Shown piece after piece: positions 1 to 8,191 of a stretch of DNA of 46,277 nucleotides. Location: contig CAZIXE010000028.1 of assembly GCA_964543235.1 (NCBI GenBank), positions 1 through 46,277 of the forward strand, read 5' to 3'. How positions within the stretch are numbered: position 1 is the first letter of the stretch; each line of letters starts with the position of its first letter. The position numbers were made by a program, and so were the translations under genes. The notes below the pieces were generated by a model. That model saw only the letters and a list, made by a program, of their open reading frames with translations, was not told where the DNA came from and ran no database searches. The DNA is from JANMMJ01 sp964543235 (GTDB lineage: Bacteria > Pseudomonadota > Alphaproteobacteria > Rhizobiales > Aestuariivirgaceae).

Positions 1-725
1 GCCTGGTTGAAGGACAGGTTGTTGTCCTCCTGGGCCTCCACCGTTTCGAGCCACTTCATGTTGGGGTGGCAAGCAGCCGCATAGGCGGCCATCTCGGCAA
101 TCCAGCGCGCCTGGTTCGGCGTGGTGAAGGTCGAGGTGACGATGGCAAAGGCGCCATCCTCGCCGATCTCCTTGGCCATATTGTCGATCAGCGCCTTGGC
201 GATGCCGTTGAACTCGGCCTGGTTGACGAACCACTGGCGGGCATCGGGCGTCGAGTTGGCGTCATAACCCACGACATTGATGCCCTTGGAGAGGGCCTTC
301 TTCAGCACCGGGGCGATCGCCACGGGATCGTTGGCAGCGAACAGGATGCCATCGACGCCCGAGGTGATGTAGTTGTCGATGAAGGTGATCTGCTCGTCGA
401 TATTGGCCTTGGTGGGGCCATCGGTCTTGGCATCGACATTGCCGAGCTCGGCGGCGGCATCCTGGATGCCCTTCGAGGTGGCGTTGAAGTAGCCGATACC
501 GATCAGCTTCGGAATGTCGACGACGGTGATTTTCTTGCCGGCACGGTCAGGCGCCCCGGCCGGCTCGCCGCCGTCATAGGGCTTGGCCGCAGCGGCGCCC
601 GGCGTTCCGTCGCAGGCCAGGGGATTGGTCGGCAGATCGTCGCCGCCGGTCCAGGCGGAGGCGGCGAAAGCGGCAGAGCTCATGAGCCCAAGGCTCACAG
701 CCACAGCCAAAGTCAGCTTCTTCAT
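1..725 (-). CDS. Sugar ABC transporter periplasmic binding protein (partial, C-terminus outside window)
   Basis: Reading leftward from the ATG at 725 gives an open frame of about 241 codons that runs off the left edge. It begins with a Sec signal peptide (MKKLTLAVAVSLGLMSSAAFA, probable cut after AFA). The mature part has the type I periplasmic binding protein pattern of the ribose/rhamnose/AI-2 class: a VVDIPKLIGIGYFNA strand-loop, then DEQITFIDNYITSGVDGILF and GINVVGYDANSTPDARQWF. A GGAG ribosome site lies 9 nt upstream. It should capture a monosaccharide or sugar acid in the periplasm and pass it to the two permeases encoded just upstream (62-nt gap). The gene order ATPase-permease-permease-binding protein is that of lsrACDB, but this does not fix the ligand. 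Family confidence is high, substrate unknown. Confidence 0.93.
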   Translation of the reverse strand, partial: MKKLTLAVAVSLGLMSSAAFAASAWTGGDDLPTNPLACDGTPGAAAAKPYDGGEPAGAPDRAGKKITVVDIPKLIGIGYFNATSKGIQDAAAELGNVDAKTDGPTKANIDEQITFIDNYITSGVDGILFAANDPVAIAPVLKKALSKGINVVGYDANSTPDARQWFVNQAEFNGIAKALIDNMAKEIGEDGAFAIVTSTFTTPNQARWIAEMAAYAAACHPNMKWLETVEAQEDNNLSFNQ

Positions 726-787
726 GCTCTTACTCCATTTTTTGACCGGGCCGATGGCGGTCGGGTGTCCGGTGCCCTCCCAAGTGG

Positions 788-1732
788 TCAGCCGCCCCTG
801 TTTCTGTCGAACAATGCGCCCGCAAGAATGGCGGCGATCAGCACGACGCCAATGACGACGATGGTGCCGTCACCCTTGACGCCGGACAGTGCCAGGCCGT
901 TCTTGAGTGCCTGAATGAGAATGAGACCCAATGCCGTTCCGATTATGGTGCCCTTGCCGCCGAAGATCGACGTGCCGCCGAGCACGACACCGGTGATGAC
1001 ATCGAGTTCAAGGCCGGTGCCCATGTCGGAACGGGTAGTGGTGACGCGCGATACGAAGATGACGGCGGCAAGCGCCGACAGGAATCCCGCCGCGGTGTAG
1101 ATCCACAGCTTGGTGGCATCGACCCTGATGCCGGAAAACCGCGCCGCCGTCTCGTTGGCACCGATGGCATAGGTGGCGCGGCCGAAGGGGGTGAGACCGA
1201 GGATCACGCCGGCGATCAGGGTGGCAATGCCAAGGAGCCAGAGCTGGACCGGGACGCCCAGGATCTCGCCCTGGCCCAGGAAGAAGAACCACTCGGGGTA
1301 GCCGCGCACCGAGCGTGCCTGGCTGATGCCTTCGGCAAGGCCACGATAAAGCGCCAGCGTGGCGAGGGTGGCAATCAGCGGCGGCACCCTGAAACGGGTG
1401 ATGATGATGCCGTTGCCGAGTCCCGCCAGCGTGCCGCAGGCCAGAGCCGCGGCAATCGCCAGGGGCAGCGGCAGGCCGACATTCTGCCAGAACACGCCGA
1501 GCAGGATAGCGGTGAGGCCGAGAATCGAGCCGACCGAGAGATCGATGCCGGCAGTGACGATCACGAAGGTCATGGCCAGAGCCACGAGACCGACTTCGGC
1601 CATGAGCCGACCCTGGTTCAAGAGGTTCTCGGCGGTGAAGAAGCGATCGGAGAGCAGCGCCAGCACCGCCAGCGCCAGAACGGTCAGCACGGCCAGGACC
1701 GATTCGTGACGGAACAAGGTGGCGGCGGTCAT
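788..1732 (-). CDS. Sugar ABC transporter permease (ribose/RhaQ/LsrD class)
   Basis: This 314-residue inner-membrane protein is one of two paired permeases of the sugar importer. It has many hydrophobic segments and the family landmarks TAGIDLSVGSILGL (near residue 67), a GIIITRFRVPPLIATLA segment and the C-terminal VITGVVLGGTSIFGGKGT loop that contacts the ATPase. I chose the ATG at 1732 because it forms a 4-nt ATGA overlap with the stop of the upstream permease gene; the open frame continues 25 codons further upstream, but only inside that neighbour. Rhamnose and AI-2 importers also use two different permeases, whereas the ribose importer uses one, so this system resembles the former. Confidence 0.92.
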   Translation of the reverse strand: MTAATLFRHESVLAVLTVLALAVLALLSDRFFTAENLLNQGRLMAEVGLVALAMTFVIVTAGIDLSVGSILGLTAILLGVFWQNVGLPLPLAIAAALACGTLAGLGNGIIITRFRVPPLIATLATLALYRGLAEGISQARSVRGYPEWFFFLGQGEILGVPVQLWLLGIATLIAGVILGLTPFGRATYAIGANETAARFSGIRVDATKLWIYTAAGFLSALAAVIFVSRVTTTRSDMGTGLELDVITGVVLGGTSIFGGKGTIIGTALGLILIQALKNGLALSGVKGDGTIVVIGVVLIAAILAGALFDRNRGG

Positions 1733-2706
1733 GCGGCCCTCCGGCGGCGGGCCATGTCGGCGAGAACGGTCGCGAGGATCATGAGCCCCAGCACGGCGCG
1801 CAGCCAATAGGCCGAGACATTGAGGAAGATGAGCGCCGAGCCGATGCAGGCGAAGAGGACCGCCGCCAGCGTCGAGCCGATGACGGTGCCGGTGCCGCCC
1901 AGGATCGAGACACCGCCAATGACCGAGGCGGTGATGACGGTCAGTTCGAGGTTGGGCGGCACGGTCGACTGGATCACCTGGAGCTGGGTCGCGAACAGGA
2001 TGCCGGCAATGCCGGCGAAGAAGCCGTGCAGCGCGAAGACGCCGACCACGGTCTTTTCCGGATCGAGACCGGCGGCGCGGGCCGCCTCTATATTGCCGCC
2101 GACGGCGTAAATGGCGCGGCCGAAATCGGTGTAGCGCATGAAGAGGGCGGCAAGGATGGTGAGCACCACCATGAACCAGACGGCCGACGGGATGCCGAAG
2201 AGGCGCATCTGGGCGATCATGAAGGCGGGCGGCATGTCGGTGATCCAGGCGCCGGCGGTGGCACTGATGAGGCCGCCCTTGAGAATGGACAGCATGCCAA
2301 GCGTGACGACGATCGCCGGAATCCGGGTGTGGGCGATGAGGGCGCCGACCGCGCCATTGACCAGGATGGCAAAAAGGATGGGGGCCAGCCAGGCCACCCA
2401 GACGGGATAACCCGATACGGCCAGCGTGCCGGCGATGGTGGCGATGACACCGATCAAGGAGCCGACCGAGACGTCGATATGGCCGGAGATGATCACCATG
2501 GACATGCCGATGGCGGCGATGGCGATATAGGCGTTGCCGGCGAAGATGGCATTGATGTTGGTGTCGGAGAGGAAGCGCGGGTTGATGGCGCCGACCACGA
2601 CGAAGAGGACGACGATCGACAAGAGCACAACGATTTCCTGGCCGTAGCCGGTCACGAAGCGGCGCAAGGGCGTGCGGCCGATGGCAGGGGCGGCGGCGGC
2701 GGTCAT
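1729..2706 (-). CDS. Sugar ABC transporter permease (ribose/RhaP/LsrC class)
   Basis: This 325-residue inner-membrane protein is the second permease of the importer. A short cytoplasmic N-terminus leads into a first membrane segment (IVVLLSIVVLFVVVGAI). The family signature SGHIDVSVGSLIGVIATIAG follows near residue 75, and the C-terminal loop reads VITASVIGGVSILGGTGT. The start at 2706 overlaps the ATPase stop by ATGA, and its stop overlaps the next permease start by ATGA, so the three cistrons are translationally coupled. Family assignment is secure; the transported sugar cannot be read from the sequence. Confidence 0.92.
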   Translation of the reverse strand: MTAAAAPAIGRTPLRRFVTGYGQEIVVLLSIVVLFVVVGAINPRFLSDTNINAIFAGNAYIAIAAIGMSMVIISGHIDVSVGSLIGVIATIAGTLAVSGYPVWVAWLAPILFAILVNGAVGALIAHTRIPAIVVTLGMLSILKGGLISATAGAWITDMPPAFMIAQMRLFGIPSAVWFMVVLTILAALFMRYTDFGRAIYAVGGNIEAARAAGLDPEKTVVGVFALHGFFAGIAGILFATQLQVIQSTVPPNLELTVITASVIGGVSILGGTGTVIGSTLAAVLFACIGSALIFLNVSAYWLRAVLGLMILATVLADMARRRRAA

Positions 2707-4211
2707 GCGGCGTGGCCTCCGCGGCTGGCGTGAGTCATGGCAGCCCCCACGGCTTCGGGGGTCGCCTCGGCCCGGTCGAAGGCGGCAACGATACGGCCGG
2801 CGTTCATCACCAGCACGCGGTCGCTCATGCCAAGCACCTCGGGGAGTTCGCTCGAAATCATGAGGATCGCCATGCCGTCACCGGCCAGCTTGCGCATGAG
2901 AAGGTGGATCTCGGCCTTGGCGCCGACATCGATGCCGCGGGTCGGCTCGTCCATGATGAGGATGCGGGGATTGGTGGTCAGCCACTTGCCGAGCACGACC
3001 TTCTGCTGATTGCCGCCGGACAGCTGGCGCACCAGCTGGTCGGGGCCGCGGGCACGGATGCCGAAGCGCTGGATGGCCTTCTCGGCGGCGCTGCGGACCA
3101 GGGCGGCGTCGACGATCAGGCCGCGAGTCAGGTGGCGGAGATTGGCGATCGCCACGTTCTCCGCGATGGTCTGGGTGCGGATCAGGCCCTGCGTGCCGCG
3201 GTCTTCCGGCACATAGGCGATGCCGAGATCGCGGGCGGCCTCGGGACTGGCGATGGTGACGGGCCGGCCGGCGATAAGTATCTGGCCGGAGGTTGCCGGG
3301 GTGATGCCGAAGATGGTGAGGGCGAGCTCGGTGCGGCCGGAACCGACGAGACCGGCGATCCCCAGGATTTCGCCGCTCTTCAGGTCGAAGGAAATGTTGC
3401 GGACGATCCCGCGGTAGGAAACATCCTTCAATTCGAGAATGCTGCCGCCGCTTTCGCCCTGCTTCTTCGGATAGAGCCGGTCGATGGAACGGCCCACCAT
3501 CATCGACACGAGCTTGGCCTCGTCAACCTCGCTGATGTGGCTGGTGCCGACATGATTGCCGTCGCGCAGGACGGTGACGCGGTCGGCGAGGGCGAAGATT
3601 TCCGGCAGGCGATGGCTGACATAGACAATGGCGACGCCGCGCTCCTTGAGGCGGCGGACGATGTCCATGAGCCGCTGGACGTCGGCCTCGGCGAGCGCCG
3701 CGGTCGGCTCGTCCATGATGACGACGCGGGCATCCTGGGACAGGGCGCGGGCGATCTCGACGCGCTGGCGGTTGGCCACCGAGAGGGTTCCCACCTTGGC
3801 GTCGATGTCGAGTTCCGGGCTGTCGAGGGAATCGAGAAGCTCGCGGGCACGCCGGCGCATGCGCGGCCAGTCGAGCGCGCCCCAGCGGGTCTTCGGCGCC
3901 TGGCCGAGGAAGATGTTTTCGGCAACCGTCAGTTCGGGAAAGAGCAGGAGTTCCTGATGCACGGTGGCAATGCCCGCCGCATGGGCCTCACGCGGGGTGG
4001 CGAAGCGCACAGTATTGCCATTCACGCGGATCTCGCCGGCGTCCGGCTGGTAGAGGCCGGCCATGATCTTGATCATCGTGGACTTGCCGGCGCCATTTTC
4101 GCCGAGCAGCGCGTGCACCTCGCCGGGACGCATGTCGAAGGAGACATCGTTGAGGACGGTGATGCCGGCGAAGGACTTGGTGGCGCCCCTGAGTTCGATC
4201 GGGTGGCTCAT
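2703..4211 (-). CDS. Sugar ABC transporter ATP-binding protein, duplicated nucleotide-binding domains
   Basis: This 502-residue cytoplasmic ATPase powers the sugar importer. The first nucleotide-binding domain has Walker A GENGAGKST, a degenerate signature LSVANRQ and Walker B VVIMDEPTAAL. The second has a degenerate Walker A (GLVGSGRTE), an intact signature LSGGNQQK and Walker B ILIMDEPTRGID. This asymmetric pattern is standard for RbsA/MglA/RhaT-type proteins. The ATG at 4211 (MSHPIELRG) matches the family N-terminus; the frame continues 54 codons upstream without family sequence. It is the first gene of the leftward operon and starts at the divergent control region shared with the DeoR gene. 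Confidence 0.93.
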   Translation of the reverse strand: MSHPIELRGATKSFAGITVLNDVSFDMRPGEVHALLGENGAGKSTMIKIMAGLYQPDAGEIRVNGNTVRFATPREAHAAGIATVHQELLLFPELTVAENIFLGQAPKTRWGALDWPRMRRRARELLDSLDSPELDIDAKVGTLSVANRQRVEIARALSQDARVVIMDEPTAALAEADVQRLMDIVRRLKERGVAIVYVSHRLPEIFALADRVTVLRDGNHVGTSHISEVDEAKLVSMMVGRSIDRLYPKKQGESGGSILELKDVSYRGIVRNISFDLKSGEILGIAGLVGSGRTELALTIFGITPATSGQILIAGRPVTIASPEAARDLGIAYVPEDRGTQGLIRTQTIAENVAIANLRHLTRGLIVDAALVRSAAEKAIQRFGIRARGPDQLVRQLSGGNQQKVVLGKWLTTNPRILIMDEPTRGIDVGAKAEIHLLMRKLAGDGMAILMISSELPEVLGMSDRVLVMNAGRIVAAFDRAEATPEAVGAAMTHASRGGHAA

Positions 4212-4386
4212 GTCGCCGGCCGCCTGCGCCCTGGATTTGCCAGCCTGGGGCCCCCTGCCGTCATGCCGCGGTGTCCTCCCATCATGCGCCCGTGTTGCAG
4301 CGGTAATGCAGCAGTGTCGCCGCTGGTCAAATGCCTTGAGGCTTGTGGTTCTGCCTGCCGTTCGCGTGAGCAATAAAGAACACTAT

Positions 4387-4423
4387 TGAGCGAGATACGT
4401 CAAGTGTGTATTATTCTGAGCGA
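4387..4423 (+). repeat. Direct repeat TGAGCGA, 30-bp spacing
   Basis: TGAGCGA occurs at 4387-4393 and again at 4417-4423, exactly 30 bp apart, close to three helical turns, so both copies face the same side of the DNA. The first copy lies in the spacer of the predicted leftward promoter. Direct repeats on one helical face are a common layout for DeoR-family binding. The link to the adjacent DeoR gene is inference. Confidence 0.4.
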
Positions 4424-4424
4424 A

Positions 4425-4463
4425 TTGTGATTATTGCACTGCACAAATGATCAAAAATAATCA
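4425..4463 (+). promoter_or_regulatory. Nested inverted repeats, candidate DeoR-type operator
   Basis: Two inverted repeats interlock here. TTGTG (4425-4429) pairs with CACAA (4442-4446), and TGATTATT (4428-4435) pairs perfectly with AATAATCA (4456-4463). A TGATCA palindrome sits at 4448-4453. The block ends 12 nt before the ATG of the DeoR gene, so binding would repress that gene and could also affect the divergent importer operon. The symmetry is seen directly; the role as operator is inferred. Confidence 0.45.
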
Positions 4464-4474
4464 ACACCGCGATC

Positions 4475-5263
4475 ATGAATGAGTCCGAGCGCCACCGGCT
4501 GATGCTCAATTTCCTCAAGGACCGGACATTTGCATCGGTCCGCGATCTCGAAGCCGTGGTGGGCGCCTCGCCGGCGACGATCCGCCGCGACATCGCCAAG
4601 CTCCACAACACCGGCACGGTACGCAAGGTCTTCGGCGGCATTGCCGCCACAGAATCGGCGAGCGGGCTGGAGCGGCTGCCGGCCCGGCCCTTCGAAGAAA
4701 ACCAGATGCTGGGGGTGGCGGCGAAAAAGGCCATCGCCGAAGAAGCGGCAAAGCTGGTGCGCGACGGCGACTCGCTCATCATCCATGGCGGCAGCACGTG
4801 CTATCTGTTTGCTCTCCGGCTCGCCAGGCGCAATGTCCGCATCTATACCAACTCGATGCCGCTGGCGGCGACGCTGTGGCAGAACGGCACCTGCCATCTG
4901 ACGCTGGCCGGGGGCGATCTCTACCGCGAGCCGGGCGTGCTCTATGACGCCAAGGCGGCGCCGCCGGAATTCTACGCGTCGAAATTCTTCCTGGGGGCGC
5001 AGGCAATCACCCAGGCGGGGATGTTCGAGTCGCATCCGCTGATCGTGCGCGAAACGGAAAAGCTGCTGACGCGCGCCGACGAAGTCATCGTGCTCGCCGA
5101 CAGCCGCAAGTTCGGTCTGCGGGCCCGCCATCCGGTGATGGGGCTGTCGCGCATCAATACGCTGATCACCGATGACGGCATATCCGAGGCCAATGAGCGA
5201 ATGATGAGCGATGCCGGGATCAAGGTGATCATCGCCACGCAAGGAGAAGGTGAGCGCGCGTGA
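4475..5263 (+). CDS. DeoR-family transcriptional regulator
   Basis: This 262-residue regulator has an N-terminal winged helix (residues 1-57) with the DeoR recognition signature VGASPATIRRDIAKL. The C-terminal effector domain is of the DeoRC/GlpR sugar-phosphate isomerase-like type, with the IIHGGSTCYLFA and YTNSMPLAATL motifs. Members usually repress sugar catabolic operons and respond to a phosphorylated intermediate. It is the first gene of the rightward operon, its stop overlaps the GTG of the aldolase gene by 4 nt, and it faces the importer operon, so it probably controls both. The inducer is unknown. Confidence 0.92.
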   Translation: MNESERHRLMLNFLKDRTFASVRDLEAVVGASPATIRRDIAKLHNTGTVRKVFGGIAATESASGLERLPARPFEENQMLGVAAKKAIAEEAAKLVRDGDSLIIHGGSTCYLFALRLARRNVRIYTNSMPLAATLWQNGTCHLTLAGGDLYREPGVLYDAKAAPPEFYASKFFLGAQAITQAGMFESHPLIVRETEKLLTRADEVIVLADSRKFGLRARHPVMGLSRINTLITDDGISEANERMMSDAGIKVIIATQGEGERA

Positions 5264-6240
5264 GCAATCTGGATCAGTTGCGGGAACTGTCGGCCAGAGT
5301 CGGGGCGGATCCGCTGCTGGTGCAGGCGGCCGGCGGCAACACATCGCTCAAGGCCGATGGCGTCATGTGGATCAAGGCGTCAGGCACCTGGCTCAGGGAT
5401 GCGGTGTCGCGCGACATCTTCGTGCCGGTCGATCATGCCGCCCTGATGGCGGCGCTGGCGCAGGACGACGCCGCCTGTGAGACCTGTGCCAAGTTCGTCC
5501 GCGGCGATCTCAACGCCAATGGCCTGCGGCCGTCGATCGAGACAACGGTGCATGCGCTGATGCCGCAGCGGGTCGTGGTGCATGTGCACTGCGTCAATAC
5601 CATATCCTGGGCGATCCGGCGGGACGCGGAAGCGCGGCTTTCGGAACGCCTCGGCGGCGTTGACTGGGCGTTCATTCCCTATGCAAGGCCGGGATTGCCG
5701 CTGGCGCGGGCGATAGCCGAAAGGCTCAAGCCCGGCATCGATGTGCTGGTGCTCGGCAATCACGGGCTGGTGGTGGCGGCGGACAGCGTGGCCGAAGCGG
5801 CCAAACTGCTGGAGCGGGTGGTGGAAAAGCTCAGGCGCCCGGCGCGGCCCACCGCCAGCGGTGACCGTGCAGGGCTCGAGGCCCTGGCCAGGGGCAGCGA
5901 CTATGTGCCGGCGGGCGATCCCGAGCTCGACGCGCTCGCCACCGACGCGCTGGCGCTGGCCAGGGGAGCGCATGCGGTGTTCTACCCCGACCATGTGGTG
6001 TTCCTTGGAACCGATGTTGCGACCTCGCTTGGCGAGGGCGGCCCGCTGGTTGCGCTGCCCGGCAAGGGAGTCCTGCTCCACAAGGATGCCAAGCCCGCCA
6101 TCGCGCCCATGGGCCGGTGCCTCGCCGATGTGATGCGACGGGTCGAAGCATCAGACTCGCTGGTGGCGCTCAGTGCGCGTGACGTCGACCAGCTTGTCAA
6201 CTGGGATGCCGAGAAGTATCGGCAGACACTCAAGCAATAG
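5260..6240 (+). CDS. Class II aldolase/adducin-family protein, long form
   Basis: This 326-residue protein starts with GTG overlapping the DeoR stop (GTGA). Residues 1-200 form a class II aldolase fold: the phosphate-loop motif GGNTS (25-29) and SGT (41-43), Glu94 as candidate catalytic acid, and zinc ligands His108 and His110 (HVH) with His168 (GNHG). The remaining 120 residues continue as in the aldolase half of the RhaD-type aldolase/short-chain dehydrogenase fusion proteins. The reaction class is retro-aldol cleavage or decarboxylation of a ketose phosphate or sugar-acid derivative. It lies with a DenD-like dehydrogenase and no kinase, so the true substrate is open. The family is sure; a specific name is not justified. 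Confidence 0.88.
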   Translation: MSNLDQLRELSARVGADPLLVQAAGGNTSLKADGVMWIKASGTWLRDAVSRDIFVPVDHAALMAALAQDDAACETCAKFVRGDLNANGLRPSIETTVHALMPQRVVVHVHCVNTISWAIRRDAEARLSERLGGVDWAFIPYARPGLPLARAIAERLKPGIDVLVLGNHGLVVAADSVAEAAKLLERVVEKLRRPARPTASGDRAGLEALARGSDYVPAGDPELDALATDALALARGAHAVFYPDHVVFLGTDVATSLGEGGPLVALPGKGVLLHKDAKPAIAPMGRCLADVMRRVEASDSLVALSARDVDQLVNWDAEKYRQTLKQ

Positions 6241-6253
6241 GAAGCGACAGTTC

Positions 6254-7237
6254 ATGCACATACTGATCATTGGCGGCGCCGGCATGGTCGGCCGCAAGCT
6301 GCTCAGCCGGCTCGCCACGGACGGCATGCTCAACGGCAAACGCATCGACCGGGTGAGCCTGCACGATGTCGTGATGCCCGAGAATCTGCCGGCGATGCCA
6401 TTCAGGACGGACACGACAGTCTCCGACCTCTCGGCGCCCGGCCAGGCGGAGGCGCTGGTGGCGGCGCGACCCGACATCATCTTTCACCTGGCAGCCATCG
6501 TTTCCGGCGAGGCGGAGGCCGACTTCGAAAAAGGCTACCGCATCAACTTCGACGGTACCCGCGCCCTGTTCGAGGCGATCCGCAGGGCCGGCTCCGGCTA
6601 TTGCCCGCGGCTCGTCTTCACTTCGTCGATCGCCGTCTATGGCGCCCCCTTTCCCGAGGCGATCGGCGACGAATTCTTCCATACACCGCTGACCAGCTAC
6701 GGGACCCAGAAGGCGATCGGCGAGCTGCTGCTGTCGGACTATTCGCGGCGCGGCTTCCTCGACGGGGTCGGCATCAGGCTGCCAACCATCTGTGTCAGGC
6801 CGGGCAAACCCAACAAAGCGGCATCCGGGTTCTTCTCCAACATCATCCGCGAGCCGCTCAACGGCGAGGAAGCGGTGCTGCCGGTCGCGGAGGAGGTGCG
6901 CCACTGGCACGCCTCGCCGCGCTCGGCGGTCAACTTCCTGGTGCATGCGGCGGGCCTCGAGGGCGAGACGCTGGGACCGCGGCGCAATCTCACCATGCCG
7001 GGCCTTTCGGTGACCGTCGGCGAGCAGATCGAGGCCCTGCGCAAGGTCGCCGGCGAGGCTGTGGTGAAACGCATCCGGCGCGAGCCCGACCCCACGATCA
7101 TCCGGATCGTTGCCGGCTGGCCGCGCAACTTCGATCCGCAAAGAGCGCTGGCGCTCGGCTTCCGGGCCGAGAGCAGCTTCGAGGAGATCATCCGCGTCCA
7201 CATTGCGGACGAGCTGAGCGGGAACTTTGTCGCCTAA
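6254..7237 (+). CDS. denD: DenD-like NAD-dependent D-erythronate dehydrogenase (extended SDR)
   Basis: This 327-residue extended short-chain dehydrogenase has the nucleotide-binding motif GGAGMVG (residues 7-13), an HLAA strand end, a FTSSIAVYG active-site Ser region and the catalytic Tyr149-x-x-x-Lys153 pair (YGTQK). The overall text, including the RPGKPNKAASGF stretch, resembles the D-erythronate dehydrogenase family, which oxidises the C2 hydroxyl of four-carbon sugar acids to 3-oxo-tetronates. I chose the ATG at 6254 because the nucleotide-binding motif starts right after it; the frame is open 27 codons further upstream, inside the aldolase gene. It is the third gene of the DeoR operon. 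The exact substrate could be another sugar acid. Confidence 0.75.
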   Translation: MHILIIGGAGMVGRKLLSRLATDGMLNGKRIDRVSLHDVVMPENLPAMPFRTDTTVSDLSAPGQAEALVAARPDIIFHLAAIVSGEAEADFEKGYRINFDGTRALFEAIRRAGSGYCPRLVFTSSIAVYGAPFPEAIGDEFFHTPLTSYGTQKAIGELLLSDYSRRGFLDGVGIRLPTICVRPGKPNKAASGFFSNIIREPLNGEEAVLPVAEEVRHWHASPRSAVNFLVHAAGLEGETLGPRRNLTMPGLSVTVGEQIEALRKVAGEAVVKRIRREPDPTIIRIVAGWPRNFDPQRALALGFRAESSFEEIIRVHIADELSGNFVA

Positions 7238-7980
7238 CCCCTGCCGACATAGGGCATCCGGGTCGCCATGATGGTCATGAACTGGATGTTGGTGTCGAGC
7301 GGCAATAGCGCCATCTGCACCACCGCCTCGCCGACATGTTCGACGTTGAAAGTGGGTTCCGGCTTGAGGCTGCCGTCGGCCTGGGGAACCCCCTCCTTCA
7401 TGCGGGCGGTCATCTCCGTGCCGGCGTTGCCGATGTCGATCTGGCCGCAGGCGATGTTGTATTTGCGGCCATCGAGCGAGGTCGAGCGGGTGAGGCCGGT
7501 AATGGCATGCTTGCTGGCGGTATAGGGTGCGGAATTGGGCCGGGGTACATGGGCCGAAATGGAGCCGTTGTTGATGATGCGGCCGCCCATCGGTACTTGC
7601 GCCTTCATGATGCGAAAGGCCTCCTGGGTGCAAAGGAAGGGGCCGGTCAGGTTGGTGTCGACGACGGCACGCCACTGGTCGTAGGTCAGTTCCTCGAGTG
7701 GAATGCCGGGGGCACTGACACCGGCATTGTTGAAGAGAACGTCGAGGCGGCCATAGGCCGTGCGGATTTCTGCAAACAGAGCCGCCACGGAGCGGGGATC
7801 GCTGATGTCGGCGGGAATGGCGCGGCCATCGCCGCCGGCTTTCTTCAGCTGTGTGACGGTGGCCTCCAGCGGCTCGGGCCGGCGGCCGGTAACGACCGTG
7901 ACGAAGCCTGCCTTAGCCAGCGCCAATGCGCAGGCCCTGCCAATTCCTGAGCCCGCGCCGGTGACCAGTGCGACCTTCAT
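7234..7980 (-). CDS. Short-chain dehydrogenase/reductase (SDR family oxidoreductase)
   Basis: This 248-residue classical SDR has the cofactor motif TGAGSGIG near the N-terminus, NNAG in the central strand and the catalytic Ser-Tyr-Lys set in NNGSISAHVPRPNSAPYTASK. The start at 7980 follows a good ribosome site (GGGGAGAG, 7 nt before the ATG). It converges with denD, and the two stop codons share four bases (CTAA at 7234-7237). It may oxidise a sugar or sugar alcohol for the neighbouring pathway, but it runs on the other strand with its own start region, so the link is only positional. Confidence 0.88.
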   Translation of the reverse strand: MKVALVTGAGSGIGRACALALAKAGFVTVVTGRRPEPLEATVTQLKKAGGDGRAIPADISDPRSVAALFAEIRTAYGRLDVLFNNAGVSAPGIPLEELTYDQWRAVVDTNLTGPFLCTQEAFRIMKAQVPMGGRIINNGSISAHVPRPNSAPYTASKHAITGLTRSTSLDGRKYNIACGQIDIGNAGTEMTARMKEGVPQADGSLKPEPTFNVEHVGEAVVQMALLPLDTNIQFMTIMATRMPYVGRG

Positions 7981-8177
7981 GATTGCTCTCTCCCCGGTAT
8001 TGCGGCGCCACAATACAGAAAGCTTTCGGTGCGGCAACCCCTAAGCGAGGGACCGCCATTGCTGCCTGCGTACAATTTTCAGAAAGCCTGCCGGATTAAG
8101 GTTGACCGGCCGCGATGGGTTATCCGCAGGGGCGCCGGGATGTAGAGACTTGGTCACTCAGTCCGATGGCGGGCGGC

Positions 8178-8191
8178 AGGAGGCGGAATTG
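8178..8191 (+). promoter_or_regulatory. Ribosome binding site that fixes a TTG start
   Basis: AGGAGG at 8178-8183 stands 5 nt before TTG at 8189-8191. The frame is open to a further TTG at 8102, but that one has no such site. This motif decides the start of the RTX protein. Confidence 0.75.

Larger units (their letters stand above)
4212..4474. promoter_or_regulatory. Divergent control region between sugar importer operon and DeoR-aldolase-denD operon
   Basis: This 263-nt region separates two operons that run apart. Its right half (about 4370-4474) is clearly more AT-rich than the surrounding coding DNA. On the minus strand a TTGACG element (4403 to 4398) is followed after 17 nt by TTCTTT (4380 to 4375), a plausible sigma70-type promoter for the importer. 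The left half (4212-4370) carries an open extension of the ATPase frame with no family similarity and probably serves as leader. The candidate DeoR sites are listed separately. Promoter positions are inferred by eye. Confidence 0.55.

Noticed and set aside
726..787. Terminator or stabilising hairpin upstream of the sugar-binding-protein gene
   Set aside because: Only a 5-bp GACCG/CGGTC stem with a 9-nt loop can be drawn; the A-run that follows on the minus strand belongs to the leader of the next gene.
2712..4376. 554-codon open frame antisense to the sugar ABC ATPase
   Set aside because: The opposite strand encodes a full ATPase with both nucleotide-binding domains; the plus-strand product has no family features.
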